NCBI RefSeq assembly: GCF_000495475.1
Contig: NZ_ASGZ01000013.1
Location: forward strand, 62,001 to 126,000
DNA length: 64,000 nucleotides
Direction: 5' to 3'
Origin: Candidatus Halobonum tyrrellensis G22
GTDB lineage: Archaea > Halobacteriota > Halobacteria > Halobacteriales > Haloferacaceae
Part shown: positions 40,636 through 49,055 of the stretch, one piece after another
Layout: each line of letters starts with the position of its first letter
Numbering within the stretch: position 1 is the first letter of the stretch
Program-made: the position numbers and the translations under genes
The notes under the pieces: generated by a model
The model's database searches: none
What the model saw: only the letters and a program-made list of their open reading frames with translations
Told to the model about the DNA's origin: nothing

Positions 40636-41331
40636 ATGAGCGACGTCATGGAGGACTACCTGAAGGCCATCTACGTCCTCGAATCCGAGGAGGGACCGCC
40701 GGTGTCGACGTCGGCGATCGCGGACCGGTTGGGGAAGACCCCGCCGACGGTGACGAGCATGTTGGAGAAACTGGCCGACCGGGAGCTGATCCACCGCGAG
40801 AAGTACAAGGGCGTCGAACTGTCCGACGACGGCCGGACGCTCGCGCTCGAAGTGCTCCGCCACCACCGCCTGATCGAGGCGTACCTCGCCGAACACCTGG
40901 GGTACTCGTGGAGCGAAGTCCACGACGAGGCGGACACGCTCGAACACCACATCAGCGAGGAGTTCGAGCGGCGGGTCGCGGCCTCGCTCGACGACCCCGC
41001 GGTCGACCCCCACGGCGACCCGATCCCCGGGATCGACCTCGAACCGCCCGCCGACGACGGCTCGCGTCCCCTGACCACCGCGGCGGTCGGCGACCGGGTG
41101 GTCATCGCGCGCGTCAGCGACCGCGACGACGAGGAGTTGGAGTACCTCGACCGCGCGGGCATCGTCCCCGGAACGACCGTCGAGGTGGTCGACGTCGCGC
41201 CGTTCGGGATGGTGACCGTCGCCGTCGACGGCGGCGAGCAGAGCCTGCCCGAGTCGGTCGCCGCGTCGGTCCGCGTCCGGGCGACGGAGGCGGACAACGG
41301 CGTCCCCGACGAGGAGGTATCCGGCGCGTGA
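40636..41331 (+). CDS. DtxR/MntR-family metal-dependent regulator with FeoA-type C-terminal domain
   Basis: 231-residue regulator: winged helix at residues 3-62 (EDYLKAIYVLES..., TPPTVTSMLEKLADRELI), dimerisation and metal-binding helices at 65-125 (HHRLIEAYLAEHLGYSWSEVHDEADTLEHHISEEFERR, rich in H/E/C-type ligands), and an SH3/FeoA-like domain at about 150-225. The layout matches SirR/MntR of haloarchaea. The next gene, after 64 bases without a promoter, is a Gdt1/TMEM165-type transporter, which suggests control of manganese. TTAG-N6-CTAA operators occur here and at the PF11449 gene. Iron control (Idr type) is the alternative. Confidence 0.9.
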   Translation: MSDVMEDYLKAIYVLESEEGPPVSTSAIADRLGKTPPTVTSMLEKLADRELIHREKYKGVELSDDGRTLALEVLRHHRLIEAYLAEHLGYSWSEVHDEADTLEHHISEEFERRVAASLDDPAVDPHGDPIPGIDLEPPADDGSRPLTTAAVGDRVVIARVSDRDDEELEYLDRAGIVPGTTVEVVDVAPFGMVTVAVDGGEQSLPESVAASVRVRATEADNGVPDEEVSGA

Positions 41332-41395
41332 GTCGGGGGCGGAACCGGAGCCGGGACCGGGGTCGGCGCCCGGACTGCGGTCGGGGTGACTCCGC

Positions 41396-42199
41396 GTGGT
41401 AGCGTCGGCCGCCCCGTTCGCGCACGTGGCGTTCCCGCTCCAGAGCGGGCTGGACGCGGTGGTCGACCGCTACGCCGGGCTCGGCCCGTTTCTGGCGTCG
41501 TTCCTCGCGAACACGCTCGCGACGTTCGGCGACAAGGGACAGCTGGTGGTGATCACGCTCGCGACCCGCTACAGCGCCAAGCGCGTGTTCGCCGGCGCCG
41601 TCGCGGCGTTCGCGGCGTGGAGCGCGCTCGAAGTCGCGTTGGGCCAGTGGATCCAGGCCGCGCTCCCCGCCGGGGTGATCACGCTGGTGACCGGCCTGCT
41701 GTTCGTCGGCTTCGCGCTCTGGACGGCGGTGTCGGCCGCCCGGAGCCTCCGCGCCGACGACGGCGAGGGCGCGGCGCTGACGAGCGGCGGCATCGACGTG
41801 GGGCTGACCGGCCGACTCCTCCCGGAGCGGTCGTACCGCCACTTCGGCGCGCACGGCGGGCTGTTCACCGCGTTCGTCTTCATCGGCTTCGCGGAGTTCG
41901 GCGACAAGACCCAGCTGTTGACGATCAACCTCGCCGCGACGTTCCCCGACGCGCCGGTCGCGGTGTTCGCGGGCGTGCTCTCCGCGCTCGCGCTCCGGAC
42001 GGGCATCGACGCGGTGATCGGCGGCCGGATCGAGCGTCACGTCCCGACCGAGCGGATCGAACTCGGCGCGGCCGTGGTGTTTCTCGCGTTCGGGCTGACG
42101 GTGCTCGGGGTCGTCCCGCAGGCCGCGCTGCTCGCGGTGCTCGGCGCCCTCGCGCTCGCGCTGGTCGCCGGGCTGGTCCGGTCGTTCCGCCGGAACTGA
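41396..42199 (+). CDS. TMEM165/Gdt1 (UPF0016) family cation transporter
   Basis: 267-residue protein with six predicted membrane helices in two similar halves. The second half has the canonical FAEFGDKTQLLT motif; the first half has LATFGDKGQLVV, with the Glu replaced by Thr two residues before GDK and Gly in place of Thr/Ser. In bacteria this family (e.g. MneA) exports Mn2+; in eukaryotes it moves Mn2+ and Ca2+. A stretch of about 25 acidic, glycine-rich residues joins the halves. Begins at GTG 41396, 64 bases after the DtxR-family gene, with no promoter of its own, so co-transcription and metal control are likely. Confidence 0.87.
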   Translation: MVASAAPFAHVAFPLQSGLDAVVDRYAGLGPFLASFLANTLATFGDKGQLVVITLATRYSAKRVFAGAVAAFAAWSALEVALGQWIQAALPAGVITLVTGLLFVGFALWTAVSAARSLRADDGEGAALTSGGIDVGLTGRLLPERSYRHFGAHGGLFTAFVFIGFAEFGDKTQLLTINLAATFPDAPVAVFAGVLSALALRTGIDAVIGGRIERHVPTERIELGAAVVFLAFGLTVLGVVPQAALLAVLGALALALVAGLVRSFRRN

Positions 42200-42275
42200 C
42201 GGGCCGCCCCCGGCGGCTCGGACGCGTTCGCACGCCCCCGTGTGACTTAACACGGGCGTCCGCATCCCCAACCAC

Positions 42276-43019
42276 GTGACCACGCTGGCCGTCACCGCCG
42301 CCGCGGGGGTCGCGTTCGGGCTGGCGCTCGCGGCGCCGCCCGGCCCGATGAACGCGGTGATCGCCGAGGAGAGCGCCGTCCGCGGCCGGGCCGCGGGCGT
42401 CCGCGCGGGGCTGGGCGCCGCCACCGCCGACTTCACCTTCTTCGTGCTCGCGCTCGCGGGCGTCGTCGAGTTCGTCGACCGCTACCCCGCGGTCCGGGGC
42501 GCGATGGTGGCCGCGGGCGGCCTCCTAATGCTGTACTTCGCGTACGGCACCGCGCGCGACCTCCGCGGGTCGTTCCTCGACGCCGGCGCGGCGGCCGGAA
42601 CCGAGGAGGGAGCCGACGACGGGGAGCCGGCGTCGTCGGCGGGCTTCCGCAAGGCGCTCGTGCTCGCGCTCACCAACCCGTTTCAGGCGCTGTTCTGGCT
42701 CACCGTCGGCGTCGGCCTGCTCCGGCCGGGACGGATCGACGTGTTCGCCGCCGCGGGCGTCGACCGGTTGGCGGGCGCGCTGGTGGTCGAGACGGGCAGC
42801 CCCGCGCTGCTTGCGGGCTTCTTCGCCGGCGTCGTGCTGTGGGTGACGGGCTTTCCGACCGCTATCGCGGCCGCGCGCGACCGGGTTGAGGCGCTCGCCC
42901 CGGCGGTCGCCGCCGTCTCCGCGGTCGTCCTCGGCGGGTTCGGCGTCGCCTTCCTGGTCGACGCCGCCGGGACGTTCGGCCTCTTGGCGGCGCTCGCGGC
43001 GCTGGGCGGAGTCGCCTGA
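42276..43019 (+). CDS. LysE-family transporter
   Basis: 247-residue protein with about six membrane helices. LALAAPPGPMNAVIAEESAVRG near the N-terminus is the conserved LysE/RhtB region (GPGPx) and ALTNPFQALFWLTVG is the second conserved segment. The family exports amino acids and small polar compounds. An acidic loop at residues 105-120 separates the helices. Starts at GTG 42276. The neighbouring Gdt1 gene ends 76 bases before; no link in function is evident. Confidence 0.82.
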   Translation: MTTLAVTAAAGVAFGLALAAPPGPMNAVIAEESAVRGRAAGVRAGLGAATADFTFFVLALAGVVEFVDRYPAVRGAMVAAGGLLMLYFAYGTARDLRGSFLDAGAAAGTEEGADDGEPASSAGFRKALVLALTNPFQALFWLTVGVGLLRPGRIDVFAAAGVDRLAGALVVETGSPALLAGFFAGVVLWVTGFPTAIAAARDRVEALAPAVAAVSAVVLGGFGVAFLVDAAGTFGLLAALAALGGVA

Positions 43020-43039
43020 GGCCGCCGGAGGCGGGCGGG

Positions 43040-44068
43040 TCAGTCGTCGTCGGGCCGTGACCGCTCCGCGGCCGGGGCGCGCGCCTCCGAGAGGGGCTGG
43101 TGGCTCCGTTCGTCCATGATGAACCCGCCGGAGGCGGTGGTGTGTTCGGCGATGACCGCCGCGCGCAGGATGTACGACGTGAGCACGATGAACGGCAGCA
43201 GCGCGACGGCGTACGCGACCCCGAAGAACAGCGCCAGGTTCTCGACGCCGAAGGTGGTGCCGGCGAACGACTCCGAGGTCACCGCGAGCAGGACGTACGA
43301 GACGAACATGATCGACGGCAGTCCCGTGTACAGCAGGTCCCGCGAGAGGTACGAGAACTCCCGCTTGTAGTAGATGGTCTTGAAGTACTCGCGGGCGGTG
43401 GCGAAGTGGCGGAGCGCGTCCATCACCTCCTCGATCCGGGCTTCGGTCTCGTCGGGCAGGTCGGCGTCGCTCGCCCCGAGCAGGCGCGCCTCCTCGATAT
43501 ACGCCGTCGGGTCGTACGCGGAGGCGAACAGCGCCACGTCGAACGACCCGGTGGTCGAGTCGAGGACGCTCTCGGTCCGGTCGAGCGCCTCGTTGGTCCG
43601 GTCGATGAACGCCTCGAAGTCGCCGTGCGCCTCCTCCGAGAGCGACGCCGGAACGTCGAGGTCGTCGAGTTTCGTCCGCGTCGCCGCGACGATGGCGCCG
43701 AGGAACACGCTCGGGTGCGCCGACGACGTGTCCGACCCGAGCCGGGTCGCGGTCTGCTGGCGGAACTCCCACGAGTCGGAGATGCGCTCGTACTGGTTGC
43801 CGAGCGGGGTCAACTCCTGTGAGACCACCAGCGAGTTGATCGAGGCGACGATCGAGACCAGCAGGATGATCCCGCTCAACAGCGTGTTGAACAGCGTCTG
43901 TACCGTGTTCTGCTCGCTGAGCAGCTGTCGCATCTCCACCGACGCGACGACGCCGAGACCGACGAGCGTGACGACCACCGCGACGAACAGGACGAGCGTG
44001 ACGAACCGGCGCTTGCCGGTGAGTACGAGCCAGTCGACCGGACGTTGCAGGTGTGCCGAGATGTCCAT
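43040..44068 (-). CDS. Haloarchaeal membrane protein with four helices, unknown function
   Basis: 342-residue protein with two helices near the N-terminus (about 21-43 and 60-85), a cytoplasmic alpha-helical region of about 150 residues, and two more helices near 230-250 and 265-290, followed by an acidic tail. The helical region contains SHPSVFLGAIVAATRTKLDD and repeated heptads. No catalytic motif is recognised. It may be a small channel (the arrangement of helices is bestrophin-like, but the signature is not present). It is divergent from egsA, with 88 bases between. Confidence 0.78.
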   Translation of the reverse strand: MDISAHLQRPVDWLVLTGKRRFVTLVLFVAVVVTLVGLGVVASVEMRQLLSEQNTVQTLFNTLLSGIILLVSIVASINSLVVSQELTPLGNQYERISDSWEFRQQTATRLGSDTSSAHPSVFLGAIVAATRTKLDDLDVPASLSEEAHGDFEAFIDRTNEALDRTESVLDSTTGSFDVALFASAYDPTAYIEEARLLGASDADLPDETEARIEEVMDALRHFATAREYFKTIYYKREFSYLSRDLLYTGLPSIMFVSYVLLAVTSESFAGTTFGVENLALFFGVAYAVALLPFIVLTSYILRAAVIAEHTTASGGFIMDERSHQPLSEARAPAAERSRPDDD

Positions 44069-44156
44069 ACGGCGGTGTGTGCGGCCGGGTCCACAGAGGT
44101 AGTGACCAGTTACGGCGGACGGGAAGCCCTTTCACCCGGCGCGGCGACTCCGAGGT

Positions 44157-45203
44157 ATGTTCGGGAAGACGACGTGGATCAAGCTCCCGCGGAACGTCCT
44201 CGTCGGACACGGGGTGCTCGACCACGTGGGCGAGGCGGTGGCCGAACTGTCGCTCGCCGGCCGGCCGCTGTTGGTCACGAGTCCGACGCCGAGCGAACTC
44301 GTCGGCGACCGCCTCCGCGCGCAGTTCGACGACGCCGCGGTGACGACGGTCGAGTCGGCCAGTTTCTCCGAGGTGGCGACCGTCGTCGAGGCGGCGGAGG
44401 CCGCGGACGCGACCTATCTGGTCGCACTCGGCGGCGGGAAACCGATCGACATCGCGAAGATGGCGGCCGACGAACTCGGCGTCGGCTTCGTCTCCGTCCC
44501 CACGGCGGCGAGCCACGACGGCATCGTCTCCGGCCGGTCGTCGATCCCCGAGGGGGGCAGCCGCCACTCGGTCGCCGCGGACCCGCCGCTGGCGGTGGTC
44601 GCCGACACCGAGGTGATGGCGGACGCGCCGTGGGACCTCACGACCGCGGGCTGTGCGGACATCATCTCCAACTACACCGCGGTGAAAGACTGGCGGCTCG
44701 CCCACCGGCTGAAGAACGTCGAGTACAGCGAGTACGCGGGCGCGCTCGCCGAGATGACCGCCGAGATGCTGGTCGGCAACGCCGACTCGATCAAACCCGG
44801 GCTGGAGGAGTCGGCGTGGGTGGTCTCGAAGGCGCTCGTCTCGTCGGGGGTGGCGATGTCCATCGCCGGGTCGTCGCGGCCGGCGTCGGGCGCTGAACAC
44901 CTGTTCTCCCACCAGCTCGACCGGATCGCCGAGAACCCCGCGCTCCACGGCCACCAGGTCGGGGTGGGGACGGTCATGGTCGAGTACCTCCACACCGGCG
45001 AGAGCGGCCAGTGGGACGCGATCCGCGACGCCCTCGCGGACATCGGCGCGCCCACGACGGCGCGGGAACTCGGCGTCGACCCCGAGACGGTGATCGAGGC
45101 GCTCACCACCGCCCACGAGATACGCGACCGCTACACCATCCTCGGCGACGGCATGAGCGAGTCGGCCGCCCGCGAGGTGGCCGCCTTCACGGGCGTGGTC
45201 TGA
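44157..45203 (+). CDS. egsA: Glycerol-1-phosphate dehydrogenase
   Basis: 348-residue archaeal sn-glycerol-1-phosphate dehydrogenase, which makes the backbone of archaeal lipids from dihydroxyacetone phosphate. NAD(P)-binding LVALGGGKPIDIAKMAA, PTAASHDGIVSGRSS, ADIISNYTAVKDW, the zinc ligands HLFSHQLD and HGHQVGVG are all present. Full length and canonical. It uses the ATG at 44157; the upstream region is shared with the divergent membrane protein. This gene alone is enough to mark the source as an archaeon. Confidence 0.96.
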   Translation: MFGKTTWIKLPRNVLVGHGVLDHVGEAVAELSLAGRPLLVTSPTPSELVGDRLRAQFDDAAVTTVESASFSEVATVVEAAEAADATYLVALGGGKPIDIAKMAADELGVGFVSVPTAASHDGIVSGRSSIPEGGSRHSVAADPPLAVVADTEVMADAPWDLTTAGCADIISNYTAVKDWRLAHRLKNVEYSEYAGALAEMTAEMLVGNADSIKPGLEESAWVVSKALVSSGVAMSIAGSSRPASGAEHLFSHQLDRIAENPALHGHQVGVGTVMVEYLHTGESGQWDAIRDALADIGAPTTARELGVDPETVIEALTTAHEIRDRYTILGDGMSESAAREVAAFTGVV

Positions 45204-45231
45204 GTACTCCGCGCCCGGTCGGGGGTCGCGG

Positions 45232-45912
45232 TCAGTCGGCCCGCTCGCGCCGCGCGGCGGGGGTCGGCTCCTGCCGGTCGGCGCCGAGTCGCGAGAGGCG
45301 GGCGGCGAGCGTCGGGTGCATCGAAAGCGAGAGGCGCGCGAGCGGTCCGGGGTCCGGGTCGTCGGGGAGGTGGCCCGCCTCCGCCAGCCGGGTCAACGCG
45401 TCGGCGAACGCGCCGCCGGCCGCCCGCGCCGCGAACGCGTCGGCGTCGAACTCGGTCCAGCGGGCGACCCGCGCGGAGAGGTACGCGAGCGGGAGCGCGA
45501 GCGCCGCGCCGGCCCACAGCCCCGCGGTCCCGTACAGCGTGGCGTCGACCGCCCACGCGACGGCGTACGCGCTGGGGACGCCCACCCGGAACGGGACGTG
45601 CCGGCGCGCGAGGTGGCCGTACTCGTGGCGGACGACCGCCGCCGCCTCCGCGGGCGCGAGCGCGGCGAGCAACCCGGTCGAGACGAACACGCGCCCGTCG
45701 CGCGACGAGAACCCCGCGGCGTACGCGACCACGCGGTCGTCGGCGTCGACGACGACCACCCGGTCGGCGGGCACGCCGACCGCCGCGACGGCGTCGGCGA
45801 CGGGCGCGGGGAGGTCGCCGACCCGCTGGGTCCGGGCGGCGATCCGCGGCGCGATGCGGACGCCGAGAAAGCCCGCGACGATGAGCGTCCACAGCTCCCA
45901 CCAGTCGAGCAT
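45232..45912 (-). CDS. M48-family zinc metallopeptidase
   Basis: 226-residue protein with an N-terminal membrane helix (LDWWELWTLIVAGFLGV), the HEYGH zinc site in VVRHEYGHLARRH, and EFDADAFAARAAG where the E is the third zinc ligand (ExxxDxxA) of M48 peptidases. It lacks the usual second and third helices of HtpX, being shorter. It may take part in membrane-protein quality control. The ATG at 45912 is used here; in-frame GTG codons at 45948 and 45957 would add a hydrophobic stretch and are possible. It converges with egsA. Confidence 0.86.
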   Translation of the reverse strand: MLDWWELWTLIVAGFLGVRIAPRIAARTQRVGDLPAPVADAVAAVGVPADRVVVVDADDRVVAYAAGFSSRDGRVFVSTGLLAALAPAEAAAVVRHEYGHLARRHVPFRVGVPSAYAVAWAVDATLYGTAGLWAGAALALPLAYLSARVARWTEFDADAFAARAAGGAFADALTRLAEAGHLPDDPDPGPLARLSLSMHPTLAARLSRLGADRQEPTPAARRERAD

Positions 45913-46190
45913 CCACGCCGCGACCGCCTCCAGCGGCGCGAGCGGCACGCTACCCACGAACTCGCTCCTCCGAACGCGGGACGGCCGGCCGGCGAACGGG
46001 ACGCTGGCGGGACAGCACGCCACGGAGTCGGTCACATCGCGTTGTATGTCTTTCCCCGCTCCGCCCGGCGGTCCGGCCGACCCGCCCGGTTCGGTCCCGA
46101 ACTGCCGTTCGTGTGTCCGCCCGCGCGACCGGACCGGGGCTGGGCCGCGGGGGCGCCCGCGGCGGCGGACGGGGGCGGCCGCGGCGGGGG

Positions 46191-46706
46191 TTACGGCGGG
46201 TACGCCCCGACCGCCGGGTACGGCACGTCGTCGGGGCGGTCGGCGACCCACCGCACCGCGTCCGTCCCGTCGCCGCGGGGACGGGGGTCGCCGCGGTCGT
46301 ACGCCGCCTCGAACACCACGACCAACCGGTGGAGCGACGGCCGGGAGGGCGCCGACTCGACCACCCGACGGGCGGTCAGAACGCCGGTGAGGGCGGCGTC
46401 GACGCCGGTCTCCTCGCGGGTCTCGCGGACCGCGGTCCGGGTCAGCGGCTCGCCCGACGCCTGCTCGCCGCCCGGCTCCGACCACCCGGTCTCGTCGTCG
46501 CGGCGGACCACGAGCGCCCGGCCGTCGTCGCGGCGGACCCACGCGCCCGCGGCGCCGACGGTGCCGGCGTCGAACCGCTCGCGGTCCCGGTCCCACGACT
46601 CCGGGTCGACCTCCCGAGCCGTCCGCTTGACGGGGAATCGACCCCACTCGTCGCGGAGACGGTCGAGTGCGTCCGCGACGGCCCCGCGTGACCCCTCCGA
46701 TATCAC
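46191..46706 (-). CDS. Nudix hydrolase
   Basis: 171-residue protein with a complete Nudix box GEQASGEPLTRTAVRETREETG (23-residue signature; GX5EX7REUXEEXGU), which binds magnesium and hydrolyses nucleoside diphosphate-X compounds. A helical N-terminus of about 40 residues (VADALDRLRDEWGRFPVKRTARE) precedes the fold. Substrate is unclear. GTG at 46706 is taken as start. 278 bases without a gene separate it from the M48 gene. It is divergent from the DUF420 gene. Confidence 0.86.
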   Translation of the reverse strand: MISEGSRGAVADALDRLRDEWGRFPVKRTAREVDPESWDRDRERFDAGTVGAAGAWVRRDDGRALVVRRDDETGWSEPGGEQASGEPLTRTAVRETREETGVDAALTGVLTARRVVESAPSRPSLHRLVVVFEAAYDRGDPRPRGDGTDAVRWVADRPDDVPYPAVGAYPP

Positions 46707-46829
46707 GTCAGTAACTACCTCGCGCTCGTCCCCCGTAAGTGTTGGCGGGCCGACGTTCTGTGACCGGGGAGCGGGGCGATTCGAGCGCCGAACCCGAAGA
46801 CGCAAGGTCGGTCGCGTCCAAGCGCGGCC

Positions 46830-47465
46830 ATGGCAACAGCCGACGCGTCCGGACCGCTCCGGAGCGTGAAGGAGCACCCGCGCGCCACCGTCGCCGTGCT
46901 GTCGGTCGTCGGGTACGCGCTCGTCCTCGGGACGTTCGCGGGGGTCGTCCCCGGCTTCCCCACGCTGACCGAGGGAGAGGTGAACCTCCTCAGTCACGCC
47001 ATCGCGGCCGTGAACGCGGTGACGACGGTGTCGTTGGTGCTCGGCTGGCGGTGGATCCGACGAGGCGAGGTGCGGAAGCACGCCGGCGCGATGAGCGCGT
47101 CGTTCGGGCTGATCATGCTGTTTCTCGTCCTCTATCTCACGAAGGTCGGCGGCGGTCCCGGCGAGAAACACATCGTCATCGAGTCGGGGATGTTCCTCGG
47201 CGCGTACGCCGACGCGGTGTACTGGGGGTACATCGGGATGCTCGCGGTCCACATCCTGCTGTCGGTGGTGTCGGTGCCGGTGGTGCTGTACGCCATCGTG
47301 CTCGGGTGGACCCACACGCCCGAGGAACTCCGGACGGAGACGCCCCACCGGCGGGTCGGCCGTATCGCCGCCGGGACGTGGATCCTCTCGCTCACGCTCG
47401 GGGTGGTCACCTACCTCATGCTCAACTGGGTGTACGGCTACGAGTTCGTCCGGGTCGCGGGGTAG
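46830..47465 (+). CDS. DUF420 family membrane protein
   Basis: 211-residue integral membrane protein with five helices. The pattern LLSHAIAAVNAVTTVSLVLGW, RKHAGAMSASFGLIMLFLVLYLTKV and YIGMLAVHILLSVVSVPVVLY, RRVGRIAAGTWI with conserved histidines matches DUF420, which in bacteria is linked to cytochrome oxidase and heme assembly. In haloarchaea such proteins are usually near copper oxidases, but not here. Histidines in HIA.. and VH.. could bind heme or copper. ATG at 46830 follows a promoter region shared with the Nudix gene. Confidence 0.85.
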   Translation: MATADASGPLRSVKEHPRATVAVLSVVGYALVLGTFAGVVPGFPTLTEGEVNLLSHAIAAVNAVTTVSLVLGWRWIRRGEVRKHAGAMSASFGLIMLFLVLYLTKVGGGPGEKHIVIESGMFLGAYADAVYWGYIGMLAVHILLSVVSVPVVLYAIVLGWTHTPEELRTETPHRRVGRIAAGTWILSLTLGVVTYLMLNWVYGYEFVRVAG

Positions 47466-47566
47466 GGGACCCGCCACCGGCCCGCCGAATCGACCCACGG
47501 CGGACGGCCGCCCACCCGCGGAACCGACCCGCGGGCGTTAAGTCCGCCGGGGGAGAACCGGGGACG

Positions 47567-48304
47567 ATGAGCGACCTCCGGGTTGCGCTGACGGGCGACG
47601 ACGCCGCGGTCCGCCGCCGCGTCGACGAGGCCGGGTGGACGGTCGTACCGTCGGACGCGCCCGACGCGGACGCGCTCGTGACGGTCGGCGAGCGGGCGCT
47701 CGTCGACGCCGCGCTGTCGGGACCGGCCGCGCCGCTGTTGCCCGTAGTGCCCGCCGACGCCGGCGCCGCCGAGGCGGCCGGGGGTCGTCACGCCGTCCGC
47801 GCGGCGGAGGTGGGCGCCGCGCTCGACGCGGTGGCGTCCGGCGACGCCGCCGCGGTCGACCACCCGGTGTTGGCCGTCTCCGACAGCGGCGAGCGGGTGG
47901 CGCGCGCGCTGTTCGACGTGAGCCTGATCACGAGCGAGCCGGCGGGCATCTCCGAGTACTCCGTCCGCGCCGACGACCGGCGGCTCGACGGCTTCCGCGC
48001 CGACGGGGTGGTAGTCGCGACGCCGCTCGGCAGCGCCGGCTACGCCCGTGCGACCGGCGGGCCGCTTCTCGAACCCGGCACGGGACTCGCGGTCGTCCCC
48101 GTCTCGCCGTTCGCCACCCGGTGGGACGCGCGCGTCGTCGACGGGCGCGTGCGCCTCCGGGTCGAACGCGACGACACCGAGGTGTCGCTGGTCGCCGACG
48201 ACCGGGTCGTCCGGCCGGTGTCGCCGGCGGCGACGCTCGACGTGACCCCGGCGGGGAGCGTCGAACTGCTCGACGTGGGGCGCCGGTTCCCGCCGCGGCG
48301 GTAG
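47567..48304 (+). CDS. NAD kinase-like protein with degenerate catalytic loop
   Basis: 245-residue protein similar to the NAD kinase fold in the C-terminal beta domain (SEYSVRADDRR, DGFRADGVVVATPLGSAGYA, ATGGPLLEP, VPVSPFATRWDARVVDG). In ordinary NAD kinases the N-terminal half has the GGDG motif; here the corresponding place is ALVTVGERAL, without the catalytic aspartate, and the region is short and alanine-rich. It is therefore likely to be a binding protein or pseudoenzyme rather than an active kinase. Active NAD kinase should be encoded elsewhere. ATG at 47567. Confidence 0.8.
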   Translation: MSDLRVALTGDDAAVRRRVDEAGWTVVPSDAPDADALVTVGERALVDAALSGPAAPLLPVVPADAGAAEAAGGRHAVRAAEVGAALDAVASGDAAAVDHPVLAVSDSGERVARALFDVSLITSEPAGISEYSVRADDRRLDGFRADGVVVATPLGSAGYARATGGPLLEPGTGLAVVPVSPFATRWDARVVDGRVRLRVERDDTEVSLVADDRVVRPVSPAATLDVTPAGSVELLDVGRRFPPRR

Positions 48305-48367
48305 CGGGCGGGGACGCCGCCGCGCGGATTGGAAAGCTACTAATGAGTCGTGGACCGAGGTGGAACC

Positions 48368-48820
48368 ATGCAACCGCTACCGCTGGAGTTCCTCGTCCCG
48401 GTGGGGGCGCTGGAGTCCGTCGCGGGGCTCCTGCCGCTCGTCATCTTCGTGCTGGTGTTGGTGAACTTCGGGCTGCGGGTGCTCGCACAGCGCTCGTACG
48501 AGTCGGCGGCCGAGGAGGGCGACGACGACGAGGCGCTCTCGCGGTACCTCCCGCTCGAAGCCGTGAACGTCCTCCTGGTCCTGCTGTCGTTCGCGTACCT
48601 GGTCGTCCACCCGCACGCCGGGATGGTGCTGTCCGTGCTCGTGCTCGGGATGGTGCTGTCGGACTTCTTCGAGTACGAGGCCCGTCGGGTCGAGGCCCGC
48701 AACGGGATGGAGCTCGAACGCCCCAACAGTTCGATCGTGATGTCGGTGCTGGTGTTCCTCTACGCCGCCTTCGAGTCGGTGTTCTTCCTCATCCAGCCCT
48801 ACTGGACGCAGATCATCTGA
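48368..48820 (+). CDS. Haloarchaeal membrane protein, unknown function
   Basis: 150-residue protein with four hydrophobic segments (about 16-38, 65-83, 86-100 and 122-143). Acidic loop residues 45-57 are typical of haloarchaea. PLEAVNVLLVLLSFAYLVVH and SSIVMSVLVFLYAAFESVFF are the main features. No motif indicates a function. ATG at 48368; AGCTACTAATG at about 48335-48345 is a promoter-like box 25-30 bases upstream. It stands between two unrelated genes. Confidence 0.75.
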   Translation: MQPLPLEFLVPVGALESVAGLLPLVIFVLVLVNFGLRVLAQRSYESAAEEGDDDEALSRYLPLEAVNVLLVLLSFAYLVVHPHAGMVLSVLVLGMVLSDFFEYEARRVEARNGMELERPNSSIVMSVLVFLYAAFESVFFLIQPYWTQII

Positions 48821-49055
48821 GGCGGCCGACCCGCCCTCCGCCCGGCCGGTCGTTCGGCCGTCGCGCCCCCGTTTTCGACCGTTACGTCTCCCCTCGGTCT
48901 CACGCCGTGTTCACCGCCGAGCGGCGGTCCGGCCCGGTCGCCCGCCCCCGTCGGTCGCCGACCGGGCGGTCGGCCGACGGGCGCCGGCCCCGACGACACG
49001 CGGCAACCGGCCCGCGGACCGCGGGCTTTTCGACGCCGCCCGCCCACGGTCGGGC

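Noticed and set aside
45913-46190. Extra gene between M48 and Nudix genes
   Set aside because: Only low-complexity proline/arginine frames; the right part may be an untranslated region.
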